DNA of 64,000 bases from Floricoccus tropicus (lineage in GTDB: Bacteria > Bacillota > Bacilli > Lactobacillales > Streptococcaceae), in assembly GCF_001832905.1 (NCBI RefSeq), contig NZ_MKIR01000023.1, positions 51,149 to 115,148 on the forward strand. Reading direction: 5' to 3'. Positions within the stretch are counted from its first letter, which is position 1. Every line of letters starts with the position of its first letter. Below are positions 1 through 7,561 of this stretch, in pieces. The notes beneath the pieces were generated by a model. It saw only the letters and a list, made by a program, of their open reading frames with translations, ran no database searches and was not told the DNA's origin. Made by a program: the position numbers and the translations under genes.

Positions 1-487
1 TGACATTAAGTCCATAAGGTAAATCATTACGAATAAATGTATCTTGAATCTTATCTATCGCCTCTTCACCAGAAAAACTATCCATTTCTTCAAACCATAA
101 GTCAGAAACAAACCCAATTGGTATCTTCAAAGATTTTAATTTTTCAGGGTCATCAGCACCACTGAAATAGAAACCAGTCCCCCATTTTTTATGAATGATT
201 TCAAGGGGATTCTTTTTAAATATAAATTGATCTGCTACTCCTGCTTCGTGAAGTGCCCAAGTTATCTGAGAATAAACGGATTTATTAAGTGTATTAGCAA
301 CCTGTCTAAATGCAATAGCATTAGACTCCGGATACTTCATTTTCTTTGCAACTAGTTTGGTACTAATTACAGATGATTTAGTAGAGGAACGCCCACCTTT
401 TAAAATGTTATTAGTTTTCTTACTCGTCCAAACTGGATAAAATACAGGATTAATTGTCCTAACAGGATTATTGATTAATGTTTTCAT
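1..487 (-). CDS. terL: Phage terminase large subunit, partial (N-terminal 162 residues)
   Basis: The open frame starts with ATG at 487 and runs off the left edge. The translation has a PBSX-type large terminase N-terminus: after a short lead (MKTLINNPVRTINPVF) comes an ATP-binding segment, ILKGGRSSTKSS, a Walker A variant near residues 29-40. The known role of the family is the ATPase and nuclease motor that packages phage DNA into the prohead. The gene overlaps the 3' end of the upstream small-subunit gene by 20 nt, which suggests translational coupling. The nuclease domain is outside the window, so activity cannot be judged. Confidence 0.85.
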   Translation of the reverse strand, partial: MKTLINNPVRTINPVFYPVWTSKKTNNILKGGRSSTKSSVISTKLVAKKMKYPESNAIAFRQVANTLNKSVYSQITWALHEAGVADQFIFKKNPLEIIHKKWGTGFYFSGADDPEKLKSLKIPIGFVSDLWFEEMDSFSGEEAIDKIQDTFIRNDLPYGLNV

Positions 488-1289
488 AATCTTCCGGATG
501 TTCCTCCATATATTTCAGCATTTCATCTTCTGAATCTAAAAATACTACCTTGCCACTATTGTTGTCAGTTGAATTATTTGATAGTTTAATTTTTTCTATC
601 TGTGCATCTACTAGTTGTGATTTCTGTTCATTCATAACTAAGTCATTCATTTGTTTAATAGTCTTAGTTATTTGGGTATTAATACGAGTAAGCGCATCTT
701 CATGCTCAAGTATCTTGTCTACGTTGCTAAATTGCTTTCTTTCAACCTGAACATCAACAAGCTTTTCAACTTCTTTTCTGACTATTTCTCCATTAACTTC
801 TACCGGTTCTTTCTTCTTCCTCAATTGAGATAGTATCGTCACCTCTTCAACGCTAAGATTTCTTTCTAAGTTCTTAATACGTTTAAGCATCCTACGTTGT
901 CTAACTCTTTCGAGCGTGAGAGTCTCATTTAGAATAGAAAAAGGATCATTGCTAATTGAAGCAACAATCTCTTTCTCATCATCTTCTAACATATCGAAGT
1001 AAATAGTTTCAAACTCTCCAGTTTTAAGAGCGTTTTTGTTTCTTACCGGAGGGGCACCACCTTTATTACCTTGAGCATTTGCGTTACCCTTTAACGTTTC
1101 GTAACGCTCTTTTTCATTCGGAGCGCTCCGTTTCGTTTCTTCGTCCCATTTATCCTCAGATTTCCACTTTCTGATAGTAGAAGGTGATACATTTAATTCA
1201 ATAGCAATGTCTTTTAAAAGCTTACTTTTATTAGATTCAATCCATATTTTATAAGCTTCATCTCGTTTTGGATTTCTACTTCTAGCCAT
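468..1289 (-). CDS. terS: Phage terminase small subunit
   Basis: A 273-residue protein whose first about 50 residues form a helix-turn-helix of the PBSX small terminase type (DIAIELNVSPSTIRKWKSE). This is followed by a long charged helical region and an acidic tail. Its known role is recognition of the packaging site and loading of the large subunit. It lies directly upstream of terL with overlap, the normal order. An AGGAGGTGG ribosome site lies about 11 nt before the ATG, slightly farther than usual. A glycine/asparagine-rich stretch (NANAQGNKGGAP) at residues 68-80 links the DNA-binding head to the rest. Confidence 0.85.
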   Translation of the reverse strand: MARSRNPKRDEAYKIWIESNKSKLLKDIAIELNVSPSTIRKWKSEDKWDEETKRSAPNEKERYETLKGNANAQGNKGGAPPVRNKNALKTGEFETIYFDMLEDDEKEIVASISNDPFSILNETLTLERVRQRRMLKRIKNLERNLSVEEVTILSQLRKKKEPVEVNGEIVRKEVEKLVDVQVERKQFSNVDKILEHEDALTRINTQITKTIKQMNDLVMNEQKSQLVDAQIEKIKLSNNSTDNNSGKVVFLDSEDEMLKYMEEHPEDYENINQ

Positions 1290-1331
1290 TCACTAAACAC
1301 CACCTCCTAATCTGTGTTTGTTTTCTTATTT

Positions 1332-1523
1332 TCACTTCATATTCTTTAAGTGCATTTCTATTTCAATTAAATCTTTCAAATCTTTAACTGTTGTTAATTT
1401 TATCTTGCCATCTTTGAAATTAGATAGCCATTGAGCTTTAGCTGTACGGATAATCTTGTTGTTCTCATCAATGAGATTTTTCTTTTCTATCGCACGTTCT
1501 AATTCATAATCTTCGATATCCAT
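1332..1523 (-). CDS. Small uncharacterised phage protein (63 aa)
   Basis: A charged, probably all-helical protein in the operon upstream of the small terminase gene. I recognise no domain. A GAGG element lies 11 nt before the ATG, a weak spacing. The intact frame, phage context and minus-strand orientation support a real gene. Function unknown. Its start lies just left of the plus-strand promoter proposed at 1525-1553, so sense and antisense transcription may interfere here. Confidence 0.6.
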   Translation of the reverse strand: MDIEDYELERAIEKKNLIDENNKIIRTAKAQWLSNFKDGKIKLTTVKDLKDLIEIEMHLKNMK

Positions 1524-1524
1524 A

Positions 1525-1553
1525 TTGTATATAACCTCGCATTAGTTTATAAT
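1525..1553 (+). promoter_or_regulatory. Candidate sigma-A promoter for an antisense-oriented small RNA
   Basis: TTGTAT (1525-1530), a 17-nt spacer and a perfect TATAAT (1548-1553) on the plus strand, while every gene around it is on the minus strand. It points into the hairpin-rich segment 1560-1660, which ends in a plus-strand terminator. The combination of a good promoter and terminator with no ORF between them suggests an RNA gene. Confidence 0.5.
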
Positions 1554-1559
1554 GCTAAA

Positions 1560-1662
1560 AGACGTAGAACTTCGTTTTGAGCATGCATGCCAGCTTCTAC
1601 GTCTTCGTTGGGTTATACCCTTCGTTGAACAGGTCGAGTGTTAGTCGCACTCGGCTTTTTCT
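1560..1662 (+). ncRNA. Candidate prophage small RNA of about 100 nt
   Basis: No ORF. Reading on the plus strand there are three consecutive hairpins: GACGTAGAA (1561-1569) with TTCTACGTC (1595-1603); GGG/CCC around TTATA (1610-1620), flanked on both sides by the direct repeat TTCGTTG; and CGAGTG (1635-1640) with CACTCG (1648-1653) followed by GCTTTTT, a rho-independent terminator. A candidate promoter lies just upstream. The segment sits between two minus-strand phage genes near terS, so a packaging-site role is the main alternative. Expression is inferred. Confidence 0.5.
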
Positions 1663-1854
1663 TTATCTTAAAAATGATGCTACGCTAATAGCTTTAGGAC
1701 GTTGATTATACTTCTTCGCAATCTCTTTAGATTTTACATTAAATGCTACCACAAATGGTTCAATCATATTAATTGCTTCTGCGCGTGTTATTAAGTTACT
1801 TCTGTATAAACTTCTTGCTTGTTCTGCTTTAATTTTTAATTCTTTATTATTCAT
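1663..1854 (-). CDS. Small uncharacterised phage protein (63 aa)
   Basis: A helical protein containing LYRSNLITRAEAINMIEPF and a basic tail. It resembles small conserved proteins found near the late-gene end of streptococcal and lactococcal phages, but I know no function. The ATG at 1854 is preferred over a GTG nine nt upstream because a GAGGTG ribosome site lies 6 nt before the ATG and overlaps the GTG. Its 3' end abuts the terminator of the candidate small RNA on the other strand. Confidence 0.65.
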   Translation of the reverse strand: MNNKELKIKAEQARSLYRSNLITRAEAINMIEPFVVAFNVKSKEIAKKYNQRPKAISVASFLR

Positions 1855-1884
1855 TATCTTCACCTCACAGCAAGCATAACCTAT

Positions 1885-3228
1885 CTATTCCGAATGCTCC
1901 AGCGATAACAGCAGATTTTCCAGTTCATCTTCTGATGTTTCTAACACTCCAAATTGATTACTTATTTCTTTTGGATCACCTTTGTAAAATACTAATACAT
2001 TCTGATGTATCCTAACTACTTTTCGATTGTTCATTGACCTTCTAGCTCTTAATGCAGCCGAACCTGCAGTGTTGAGTAAAATCATATCATTGTAGAAATA
2101 CAGTCCTTCTTTAGCGAAGGCTCTTTTTGTAACTCCTGTTAAATCACGATAAAAACCTTTACTATCTCTTACATCTGATATTGTTACCACTGCAAATCTA
2201 TTATTTTTCAACTTCTTTGCTGCTTTAATTAGAATATCTGTATAAATTTCTACAAATTGATCATATTCCATATTACTGATATCAGCTTCATTGTCTGAAT
2301 AAACTTCTAAATCAAAGTAAGGTGGACACGTAAACACTAAGTCCTGCGTCCCATCTTCAATGTATTTATTCATATTTTTACTATCATCACAGTACCAGTT
2401 GATATTATCAATGCCCATTTCTTTAGCATTGTTATAATTCGCATCTACTTGTTCTGACCTTAGGTCAATTCCTGTATATTCATGGCCAAGTTTGCTTGCT
2501 ACTACTCCACGTACTGAGCCACCAGCAAATGGGTCAAATATTTTACTACCTTCCCCTGGAGTAAACCAAAGATATCCTAGTTCACATAACACTGGGTCAA
2601 ATATTGATGTTCCTTCTAAACCAGTCGCCTTTAGGTTCTCACTAAATACTAGGTTATCTTCACGACCTACCTCACTTTTAATGCCTAGAGACTTCCACAT
2701 TCTTTTTCTATCAATCCAGCGCTTGGTCTTAGTATCTAAATATGAGAACGGAGGAAATAAAAAAGTATCAAATAAATTTGAATCAATTGGATTGTTCTTA
2801 ACTTTATCAGCTAATGTTTCCACTTCATCTAAATTACTTAATAACTCTTCAAATTCTTCTTCTGAAAATCCTGTAAGTTCAAAATCATCATCACTTAATG
2901 AATCAAGTAACTCTTTCAACTTATCATTTTCCCAATCACCAGATATCTTATTTAAGGCCACGTTAAGGGCTTTTTCTTTTTCCAGGGGTAAATCTACTAT
3001 GGATACTTCTATCTCGTCATACAACCCCAAGCTTTTAGCCACAGATACCCTTTGATGTCCACCAACTAGGTTTCCGGTTTGCTTATTATAAATGGGAGGG
3101 TCTACAAAACCAAATTCCTCAATAGATTTTTTTAATTTCTCATATTCTTCCATACCAGGAACTAATTCAATACGAGGATTATATTTTGCAGGTTTCAAAT
3201 CTGCTAATTTCATTTTCTGAATATCCAT
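1885..3228 (-). CDS. ParB-like domain fused to a DNA methyltransferase
   Basis: 447 residues. Residues 1-110 are a ParB/Spo0J-like N-terminal domain, with the GGHQRVSVAKSLG signature near residue 56. The C-terminal half has DNA methylase motifs: the AdoMet-binding FDPFAGGSVRGV near residue 234 and a catalytic-type TCPPYFDLEVY near residue 300. This fusion is known from many phages, where it modifies phage DNA and may evade host restriction; the methylated base and target site cannot be read from sequence. The ATG has AGGA 7 nt upstream. A terminator separates it from arpU, so it probably starts the ArpU-driven late transcript. Confidence 0.8.
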   Translation of the reverse strand: MDIQKMKLADLKPAKYNPRIELVPGMEEYEKLKKSIEEFGFVDPPIYNKQTGNLVGGHQRVSVAKSLGLYDEIEVSIVDLPLEKEKALNVALNKISGDWENDKLKELLDSLSDDDFELTGFSEEEFEELLSNLDEVETLADKVKNNPIDSNLFDTFLFPPFSYLDTKTKRWIDRKRMWKSLGIKSEVGREDNLVFSENLKATGLEGTSIFDPVLCELGYLWFTPGEGSKIFDPFAGGSVRGVVASKLGHEYTGIDLRSEQVDANYNNAKEMGIDNINWYCDDSKNMNKYIEDGTQDLVFTCPPYFDLEVYSDNEADISNMEYDQFVEIYTDILIKAAKKLKNNRFAVVTISDVRDSKGFYRDLTGVTKRAFAKEGLYFYNDMILLNTAGSAALRARRSMNNRKVVRIHQNVLVFYKGDPKEISNQFGVLETSEDELENLLLSLEHSE

Positions 3229-3245
3229 TATTAATTCCTTTCAAC

Positions 3246-3272
3246 ACAAAAAGCCTAGCTTTAACTAGACTT
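3246..3272 (-). terminator. Hairpin terminator in the leader of the methyltransferase gene
   Basis: AAGCCTAG (3251-3258) pairs with CTAGACTT (3265-3272), with one G-U pair on the RNA. On the minus strand the stem is followed by a T-rich tract. It lies about 20 nt before the methyltransferase start, so it either ends transcription from the early operon or acts as an attenuator for late genes. Confidence 0.5.
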
Positions 3273-3373
3273 TCTAATATAAACCGAAGCATAAGCTCTT
3301 CTTTGAAGTTGTAGGTTGTCGTTTTCTTAACTTCGATTTTCTATAATACTATAATATCATCAAATTCTTGATA

Positions 3374-3414
3374 TTTTTCCGTTCTTTTTCCGTTAAAATT
3401 CCGCTATTTTTCCG
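3374..3414. promoter_or_regulatory. Four helically phased repeats, probable ArpU-responsive late promoter
   Basis: The motif TTTTTCCG occurs at 3374-3381, 3385-3392 and 3407-3414, with a shorter TTCCG at 3399-3403. Each copy ends exactly 11 bp after the previous one. The array overlaps the last codons of arpU and lies upstream of the late transcription unit. One-turn phasing places all copies on one face of the helix, as expected for cooperative activator binding. Binding by ArpU itself is inferred. Confidence 0.6.
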
Positions 3415-3418
3415 GTTT

Positions 3419-3835
3419 TTACAAATCTTTATAAATCTTACCTTTTTTATATACTTCAGCAAATGCCATAAATGCCATATTTAGATTTTCATAGTATTGA
3501 GTCTTTTCATACTGTGCTTTTTTTGCATAGTGAGCTTGACTGAATTGATTGCCGGTTTTTATATATCTGTAATGGAGTATATCGTACCAATCAATACTGA
3601 AACCCAATACTTTATCTACACCGTACTCTATCTCTTCAACCTCTATTCCCATTTCAATCCATTTTTCATAATTGACATTATTTTTGAATCCACCACTGGT
3701 TTTTTCATCTGACCAGGATGGAGACTGTATTGAAGGAGCTAGATTTTTGTATCTCCTTTTTATTTTAGGATAGCTCAATAGAATTCTTTTAGCTTCTTTT
3801 GCTGCTGCTTTATCGTCAAATTCTAATTCCTCCAT
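3419..3835 (-). CDS. arpU: ArpU-family phage late transcriptional regulator
   Basis: 138 residues, the usual length for the ArpU/LtrC-like regulators found between the early and late regions of Gram-positive phages. Recognisable features are a basic N-terminal part (AKRILLSYPKIKRRY) and a central helix-turn-helix-like region (GFSIDWYDILHYRYIKTGNQ). The ATG at 3835 follows GGAGG by 4 nt; a GTG one codon earlier is less likely. The family is known to switch on late genes. Phased repeats at its own 3' end are the obvious target. Confidence 0.75.
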   Translation of the reverse strand: MEELEFDDKAAAKEAKRILLSYPKIKRRYKNLAPSIQSPSWSDEKTSGGFKNNVNYEKWIEMGIEVEEIEYGVDKVLGFSIDWYDILHYRYIKTGNQFSQAHYAKKAQYEKTQYYENLNMAFMAFAEVYKKGKIYKDL

Positions 3836-3848
3836 CACCCCTCCTTTC

Positions 3849-3911
3849 CTACTTACTACCGTAATAAATCACGACAGCGACTAATACTATTCCAATAATT
3901 ATTTTAAACAT
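3849..3911 (-). CDS. 20-residue single-pass membrane microprotein
   Basis: A very short frame starting at ATG 3911 and overlapping the stop of the upstream gene (TGATG). It has a strong GGAGG site 4 nt before the start. The peptide is almost entirely one hydrophobic helix (FKIIIGIVLVAVVIYYG) with a lysine at each end. Many phages carry such membrane microproteins between early and late genes. Function unknown. Confidence 0.5.
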   Translation of the reverse strand: MFKIIIGIVLVAVVIYYGSK

Positions 3912-4522
3912 CACACCTCCACGAGCACAGCTTCAGCACCCTCAATTTTGTTTACACGTATGTATTCGTTAGCTTCTTCTTCCGTGTTCCATTTATAGCA
4001 ATTTTCTTCTGTCACCCACGGCTTGAATCCTATACGGTCAAAAGCACCTAATTTTTTCGTTCTCCAAACAACTTCTTCTTCATCAGTTGCTTCCACAGTC
4101 CACCTAATCTCTTTCTCCACCTCATACTCAAGGTCTCCAAGAATTATACGGATAATGCTTTCTGCGTTCTTATAAATCCAATTCCATTTATCTTCATCTT
4201 CTAAAAATATACCTGTGAAATATGATTCAAAATTTGATATTTGGAAAATAACATTTTGACCTTGTTGTCGTATATTTTTATACCACTGGTCAAACCATTT
4301 TGGCACAACGATTTTTGGTTTAACCGGATTATTTTTCTTTACTAATTCTAAATCTCCTTCATAAACATCTAAAGATGATATTTCAGAAGAATGATAGACT
4401 ATGACATTCTCGGCAAGAACTAAGTTTAATTTTGTAATAATTCCGATAGATCCTTTTCCTACTTTTCCACCAATCCAGTTTTTTTTGAATTTAACAATAT
4501 CTCCAACTTTAAATTTACTCAT
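3911..4522 (-). CDS. DUF1642-type phage protein
   Basis: 203 residues. The N-terminal 60 residues look like a KOW/SH3-type beta barrel (KFKVGDIVKFKKNW...GIITKL). The C-terminal half contains WFDQWY, typical of the DUF1642 family of lactococcal and streptococcal phages, and ends in a segment resembling phage DUF1642/DUF1372 tails (NTEEEANEYI). Function is unknown; these genes lie in the early accessory segment. AAGG lies 6 nt before the ATG, and the start overlaps the HNH gene by 8 nt. Confidence 0.65.
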   Translation of the reverse strand: MSKFKVGDIVKFKKNWIGGKVGKGSIGIITKLNLVLAENVIVYHSSEISSLDVYEGDLELVKKNNPVKPKIVVPKWFDQWYKNIRQQGQNVIFQISNFESYFTGIFLEDEDKWNWIYKNAESIIRIILGDLEYEVEKEIRWTVEATDEEEVVWRTKKLGAFDRIGFKPWVTEENCYKWNTEEEANEYIRVNKIEGAEAVLVEV

Positions 4523-5207
4523 AACTTACCTTTCTTATCTTCTCGATTTCTTCTTGCGTTAATCTAACGCCTTTTACTTTATATCTATCTTTGAACTCCC
4601 AAAGTGGCATTGAATGTTTAATTGTATGATGTTCTCTACATAGTGCAGCGTAGTCGTATTTTTCTCCATCTACTTTATCTCGATTATTACCCATTCCAAC
4701 TGTCTTACTGAAATGGTCTATGTCTGCATTATGCTTACCACAGATGCAACATACTCGATTCATCACACATTTGTAGAAATAATAATCAATATGTCCTGGT
4801 AATATCTCATATCCATCTTTAAACGGTATGTCATTCTCGAATATAAAGTCAATTACTAAATCAGTTAACACTACAACATCAGAGACACTTGCATTAGATG
4901 TATCTTTCAAGCTTATTTCTCTTCCAGTTTCCTGTTCATACTGAAAGTAGAACATCTCTTTTAAGTCATCTCTTGGCTGTCCAGTAAACGTATTAATATC
5001 ATTCACTAGAGCAAAGAAGAAGTATCTCTGTTGTTTAGTGAACTTTCTAGGGTCAGTAAATCTTATCTCTACCTCTCGTGGACCAACATAGCCATCATAT
5101 ATAGTTTTAAGGCGTTCAAGGTTAATCTGTTCATTTATCTCCACAGCTAGTTTATTTCCGTCAACGTTTCTGACTCTAGCTGAGTATGTATCAGTTTGAT
5201 ATTTCAA
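4515..5207 (-). CDS. Putative HNHc nuclease (NinB/NinG-like)
   Basis: 230 residues. The N-terminal 130 residues match the NinB-like fold often seen in phage recombination proteins (FTKQQRYFFFALVNDI). The C-terminal part holds an HNH-type zinc motif: CCICGKHNADIDH and, after about 20 residues, CREHHTIKH. This family is annotated in Gram-positive phages as putative HNHc nuclease and is thought to act in recombination or packaging. The start is a TTG overlapping the stop of the preceding gene (ATTGA), so translation is probably coupled. No better in-frame ATG exists before residue 74. Confidence 0.75.
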   Translation of the reverse strand: MKYQTDTYSARVRNVDGNKLAVEINEQINLERLKTIYDGYVGPREVEIRFTDPRKFTKQQRYFFFALVNDINTFTGQPRDDLKEMFYFQYEQETGREISLKDTSNASVSDVVVLTDLVIDFIFENDIPFKDGYEILPGHIDYYFYKCVMNRVCCICGKHNADIDHFSKTVGMGNNRDKVDGEKYDYAALCREHHTIKHSMPLWEFKDRYKVKGVRLTQEEIEKIRKVSYE

Positions 5208-5695
5208 TCATTCTTTATCTCCTCCCAATAAGGATTTTGCTTATATGCTTTTTTTACTTCTCTTGATAATGACCTTAAAATACTACTCTGTATTTTTATT
5301 TTGTCTTCAATGTAAATCATTTTTTTATTAGGTTTTCTAACCAATCCTATTGCACCACGTTCATCAACTGTCAAGAAACCTACGCCACTAAACATTAATC
5401 TTGATAACTTTTCATTTTTCTTATCTCTTAGTTTTTCAAAAAGTTCTTTAGGCATAACCATGTAATTATAATCACCTACAAACGATAATTTAGCACTTGA
5501 GTTAAAGTCATTCTCACTTACTTTTATTTCATATGCTCTTATTTCACTTTTTGTATTTATCGTTATGTAGTCAACTATTTCAATGTTTTTAATATCAAAA
5601 CCTATCTTGACCTCAAAGCACCCAAATGTTCCCATATTCTGCGAGTAGCCCCATAGTGCTTTCTCACACTTTTTTGTTTCTAATGTTTTTGCCAT
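5204..5695 (-). CDS. Phage protein with a PD-(D/E)XK nuclease-like core
   Basis: 163 residues. The stretch VDYITINTKSEIRAYEIKVS contains an E-x-K element after a hydrophobic strand, followed by a segment resembling MmcB/VRR-type nuclease folds (GDYNYMVMPKELFEKL). That makes a restriction-like nuclease core plausible but unproven. It sits upstream of, and overlaps by 4 nt, the HNH gene, so both may serve the same recombination or DNA-processing step. AGGGA precedes the ATG. Confidence 0.5.
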   Translation of the reverse strand: MAKTLETKKCEKALWGYSQNMGTFGCFEVKIGFDIKNIEIVDYITINTKSEIRAYEIKVSENDFNSSAKLSFVGDYNYMVMPKELFEKLRDKKNEKLSRLMFSGVGFLTVDERGAIGLVRKPNKKMIYIEDKIKIQSSILRSLSREVKKAYKQNPYWEEIKND

Positions 5696-5711
5696 TTAAT
5701 CCCTGTTACTT

Positions 5712-5894
5712 TCATATTATTAAAAATGTCACCCATAGTGCTAGTCCCATCAATAGCAAAGTTATTGGTATTAACAATATTTTTTGCCACCATATAATTT
5801 TAGGATTTCTAAAAGACCAAGTTAGAAATGAAGAACCTGATTGACCAATTGCAGTTCCTATAACAAATGGAAATAACTCTTTAACTAACTTCAT
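5712..5894 (-). CDS. Small membrane protein (60 aa)
   Basis: Two hydrophobic stretches (ELFPFVIGTAIGQSG and ILLIPITLLLMGLALWVTFLII) separated by a polar loop predict an integral membrane protein. AGGGG lies 6 nt before the ATG and the gene abuts the lipoprotein gene. I recognise no family. Confidence 0.55.
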   Translation of the reverse strand: MKLVKELFPFVIGTAIGQSGSSFLTWSFRNPKIIWWQKILLIPITLLLMGLALWVTFLII

Positions 5895-6155
5895 TCATTC
5901 CCCTTTGTAGTATAGGTGATTATTGTACAATCTAGGTGTCATAGAATCTTTATAGATAAAATATTCTATGCCTGTCTCGCTATCCTTTACTAGCTGTGCC
6001 GGATAGTCGCTATCACCAATTGGAACCAGGGTAACTAGTTCTAGTCGTACTTGTTTCTTTTCTTCAACTTTTCGTTCTTGCTTACTGCAACCGACTAGCA
6101 TTATTCCTGACGCCACGAAAAATGTCAGTAGCAAGGCTTTAATTAGTTTTTTCAT
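5895..6155 (-). CDS. Phage-encoded lipoprotein, DUF6440-like
   Basis: 86 residues from the ATG at 6155, which has GGGAGGG 7 nt upstream; longer in-frame starts lack one. The N-terminus is a lipoprotein signal ending in the lipobox LVGC near residue 23, so a lipid-anchored surface protein is expected. The C-terminal part (VKDSETGIEYFIYKDSMTPRL) resembles DUF6440-type domains. Function unknown; a lysogenic conversion or exclusion role is possible but has no direct support. Confidence 0.6.
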   Translation of the reverse strand: MKKLIKALLLTFFVASGIMLVGCSKQERKVEEKKQVRLELVTLVPIGDSDYPAQLVKDSETGIEYFIYKDSMTPRLYNNHLYYKGE

Positions 6156-6292
6156 TCTTTTACCCTCCCGCATTTCTTGCATTTCCAATATCCATAATGG
6201 TCTGGAATACCTATTGTGTGATAGCAATAATCATGTTTGCAAAAATTCTGTTTTACAAACTCTTTCAAACTTATAAAAATATCTCCCATCAT
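6152..6292 (-). CDS. Small zinc-ribbon-like phage protein (46 aa)
   Basis: The start is at one of two adjacent ATGs (6292 or 6289), with GGAGG 4 nt before the first. The peptide has a Cys-His/Cys-X2-Cys arrangement (CKHDYCYHTIG then WKCKKCGRVK), consistent with a single zinc-binding knuckle. It overlaps both neighbours by 4 nt, typical of coupled phage genes. Function unknown. Confidence 0.55.
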   Translation of the reverse strand: MMGDIFISLKEFVKQNFCKHDYCYHTIGIPDHYGYWKCKKCGRVKE

Positions 6293-6606
6293 ACTTCCTC
6301 CTCGAAAGTTTTCTTGTACCATTCGATATATTCTTCTTTCGTGCATTCATCAGTGCAAGGTTCACTTACATAATAATCAAAATACCTCCACCCTTCCAAA
6401 GCTCTTTCATAAGCAAATTCAGCAGGTGGTAAATTCTCCATATCGTCAAAAGCTGGTTCTCTTTTAACCATAAAAGCTGTCCATTCTACATCTTCAAACA
6501 TATCACAACAAAAATTATCTCTTTTTACTTCTCTAACTGTATTTCCAAATACAATTTTCTGACCCTTTTCTGAGTCATATTTATCCCAAATTCTATATGC
6601 TTTCAT
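6289..6606 (-). CDS. Uncharacterised phage protein (105 aa)
   Basis: The ATG at 6606 has GGGAGG upstream. The protein starts with KAYRIWDKYDSEKG and is rich in aromatic and acidic residues, with four cysteines in two loose pairs (FCCDMF, PCTDEC). I recognise no domain. It overlaps the preceding zinc-ribbon gene by 14 nt. Confidence 0.55.
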   Translation of the reverse strand: MKAYRIWDKYDSEKGQKIVFGNTVREVKRDNFCCDMFEDVEWTAFMVKREPAFDDMENLPPAEFAYERALEGWRYFDYYVSEPCTDECTKEEYIEWYKKTFEEEV

Positions 6607-6787
6607 TAAGTTTCCTCCCACATATTGGACAATAATTTATTTTAATATCGTCATTTATATCTCCTTCTCCCCAAAAGTCCTCAATTCTTAATTTGCTATC
6701 TTTGATTTGAAGTCTAAGTTCTTCGTTGTCTGTTCCCAAAAGCTTATCACCTTTACATACTTGACATTTTTCCAGTTTTCTATCCAT
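6593..6787 (-). CDS. Zinc-ribbon phage protein (64 aa)
   Basis: Two Cys-X2-Cys knuckles, CQVCKGDK at residues 8-15 and CPICGRK near the C-terminus, frame a charged middle; this is a classic four-cysteine zinc ribbon. AGGAGA lies 6 nt before the ATG. Such small proteins are common in streptococcal phage early operons; their targets are unknown. Confidence 0.6.
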   Translation of the reverse strand: MDRKLEKCQVCKGDKLLGTDNEELRLQIKDSKLRIEDFWGEGDINDDIKINYCPICGRKLNESI

Positions 6788-6788
6788 T

Positions 6789-7037
6789 TCATTCTCCTAT
6801 CCAATTTCTTCTTATATTTTGGTCTGTTTGTTCGTCAATTTCAGCTTGTCTTGTAAGCTTAACGTCAATATATGCTGTTAGATAGTCGTAGTCTTCTTTA
6901 CTTAGAGGACATAATGATTCGGTCCCTAAATAACAAATTCTATATGCCTCTCTATCTCCAATTGGGTATTTCAAAATAGTTTTGACTAAGTCCAAGTTGA
7001 TATACTCTCCGTCAGGGACTTTTACAAATTCACTCAT
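6789..7037 (-). CDS. Uncharacterised phage protein (82 aa)
   Basis: A small alpha-beta protein (MSEFVKVPDGEYINLDLVKTI start) with AAGGAGA 6 nt upstream. Its stop overlaps the ribosome site of the next gene. I recognise no family. The 77-nt gap upstream of it contains only a small AGGTAT/ATACCT hairpin. Confidence 0.55.
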   Translation of the reverse strand: MSEFVKVPDGEYINLDLVKTILKYPIGDREAYRICYLGTESLCPLSKEDYDYLTAYIDVKLTRQAEIDEQTDQNIRRNWIGE

Positions 7038-7114
7038 TTCATTCTCCTTCGTATGCTCATATAAGCCGTTTTAAGCGAGTAAAATTATTTAGGTATAAAT
7101 ACCTTATTTATCAT

Positions 7115-7561
7115 TTAATTGCTCAATTTGGCTTGTTTCTGTTTAAATTTTGGTAGTTTATACAACTCTATCTCAATTCTTGGATTGAGTGAGTATAACT
7201 TCTCTGAACTAGATGCTGCAATCTGTCCATCATCTTTGAACAAAATTTCATTACAGGCATCTTGTATTGCTTTTACATAGTTATCAAGATCAGGTCTTTT
7301 ATCAACGTAGTAGGTTTCTAAAATTTCATTTGGTACTGGGTTCTTAGTCTTCAACTTTGATATTGCAAGAGGTGGCCAGATAAAGAATGAAATTCCAATG
7401 TACACCGGACCACTCTCTATTTTTTCTAGTCTCTCACTTCTTAGAAGATAAGCTACATATTCTTTCCACTTCGTCATGTCTGTTTCTTCATAGGCTCTAC
7501 CTTGTCTTGTAAACCTCGGTCTTGATTGAGGTTTTGGTTTAATGTCTAGAGTTATTTTCAT
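7115..7561 (-). CDS. rusA: RusA-family Holliday junction resolvase
   Basis: 148 residues, near the usual RusA length. Conserved features are the basic PQSRPRFTRQGRAY near residues 11-24 and the acidic catalytic cluster RPDLDNYVKAIQD at residues 89-101, followed by FKDDGQI at 108-114. Family members cut four-way junctions that arise during phage recombination and replication, helping to produce packageable DNA. It overlaps the YopX-like gene by 4 nt. Confidence 0.9.
   Translation of the reverse strand: MKITLDIKPKPQSRPRFTRQGRAYEETDMTKWKEYVAYLLRSERLEKIESGPVYIGISFFIWPPLAISKLKTKNPVPNEILETYYVDKRPDLDNYVKAIQDACNEILFKDDGQIAASSSEKLYSLNPRIEIELYKLPKFKQKQAKLSN

Noticed and set aside
2492..3055. 187-residue plus-strand frame opposite the methyltransferase gene
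   Set aside because: It is serine/proline-biased with no domain or ribosome site and mirrors a clear methyltransferase on the other strand.
7060..7114. AGGTAT/ATACCT hairpin as a terminator before rusA
   Set aside because: The stem is short with no T tract, and operon continuity across it is expected.
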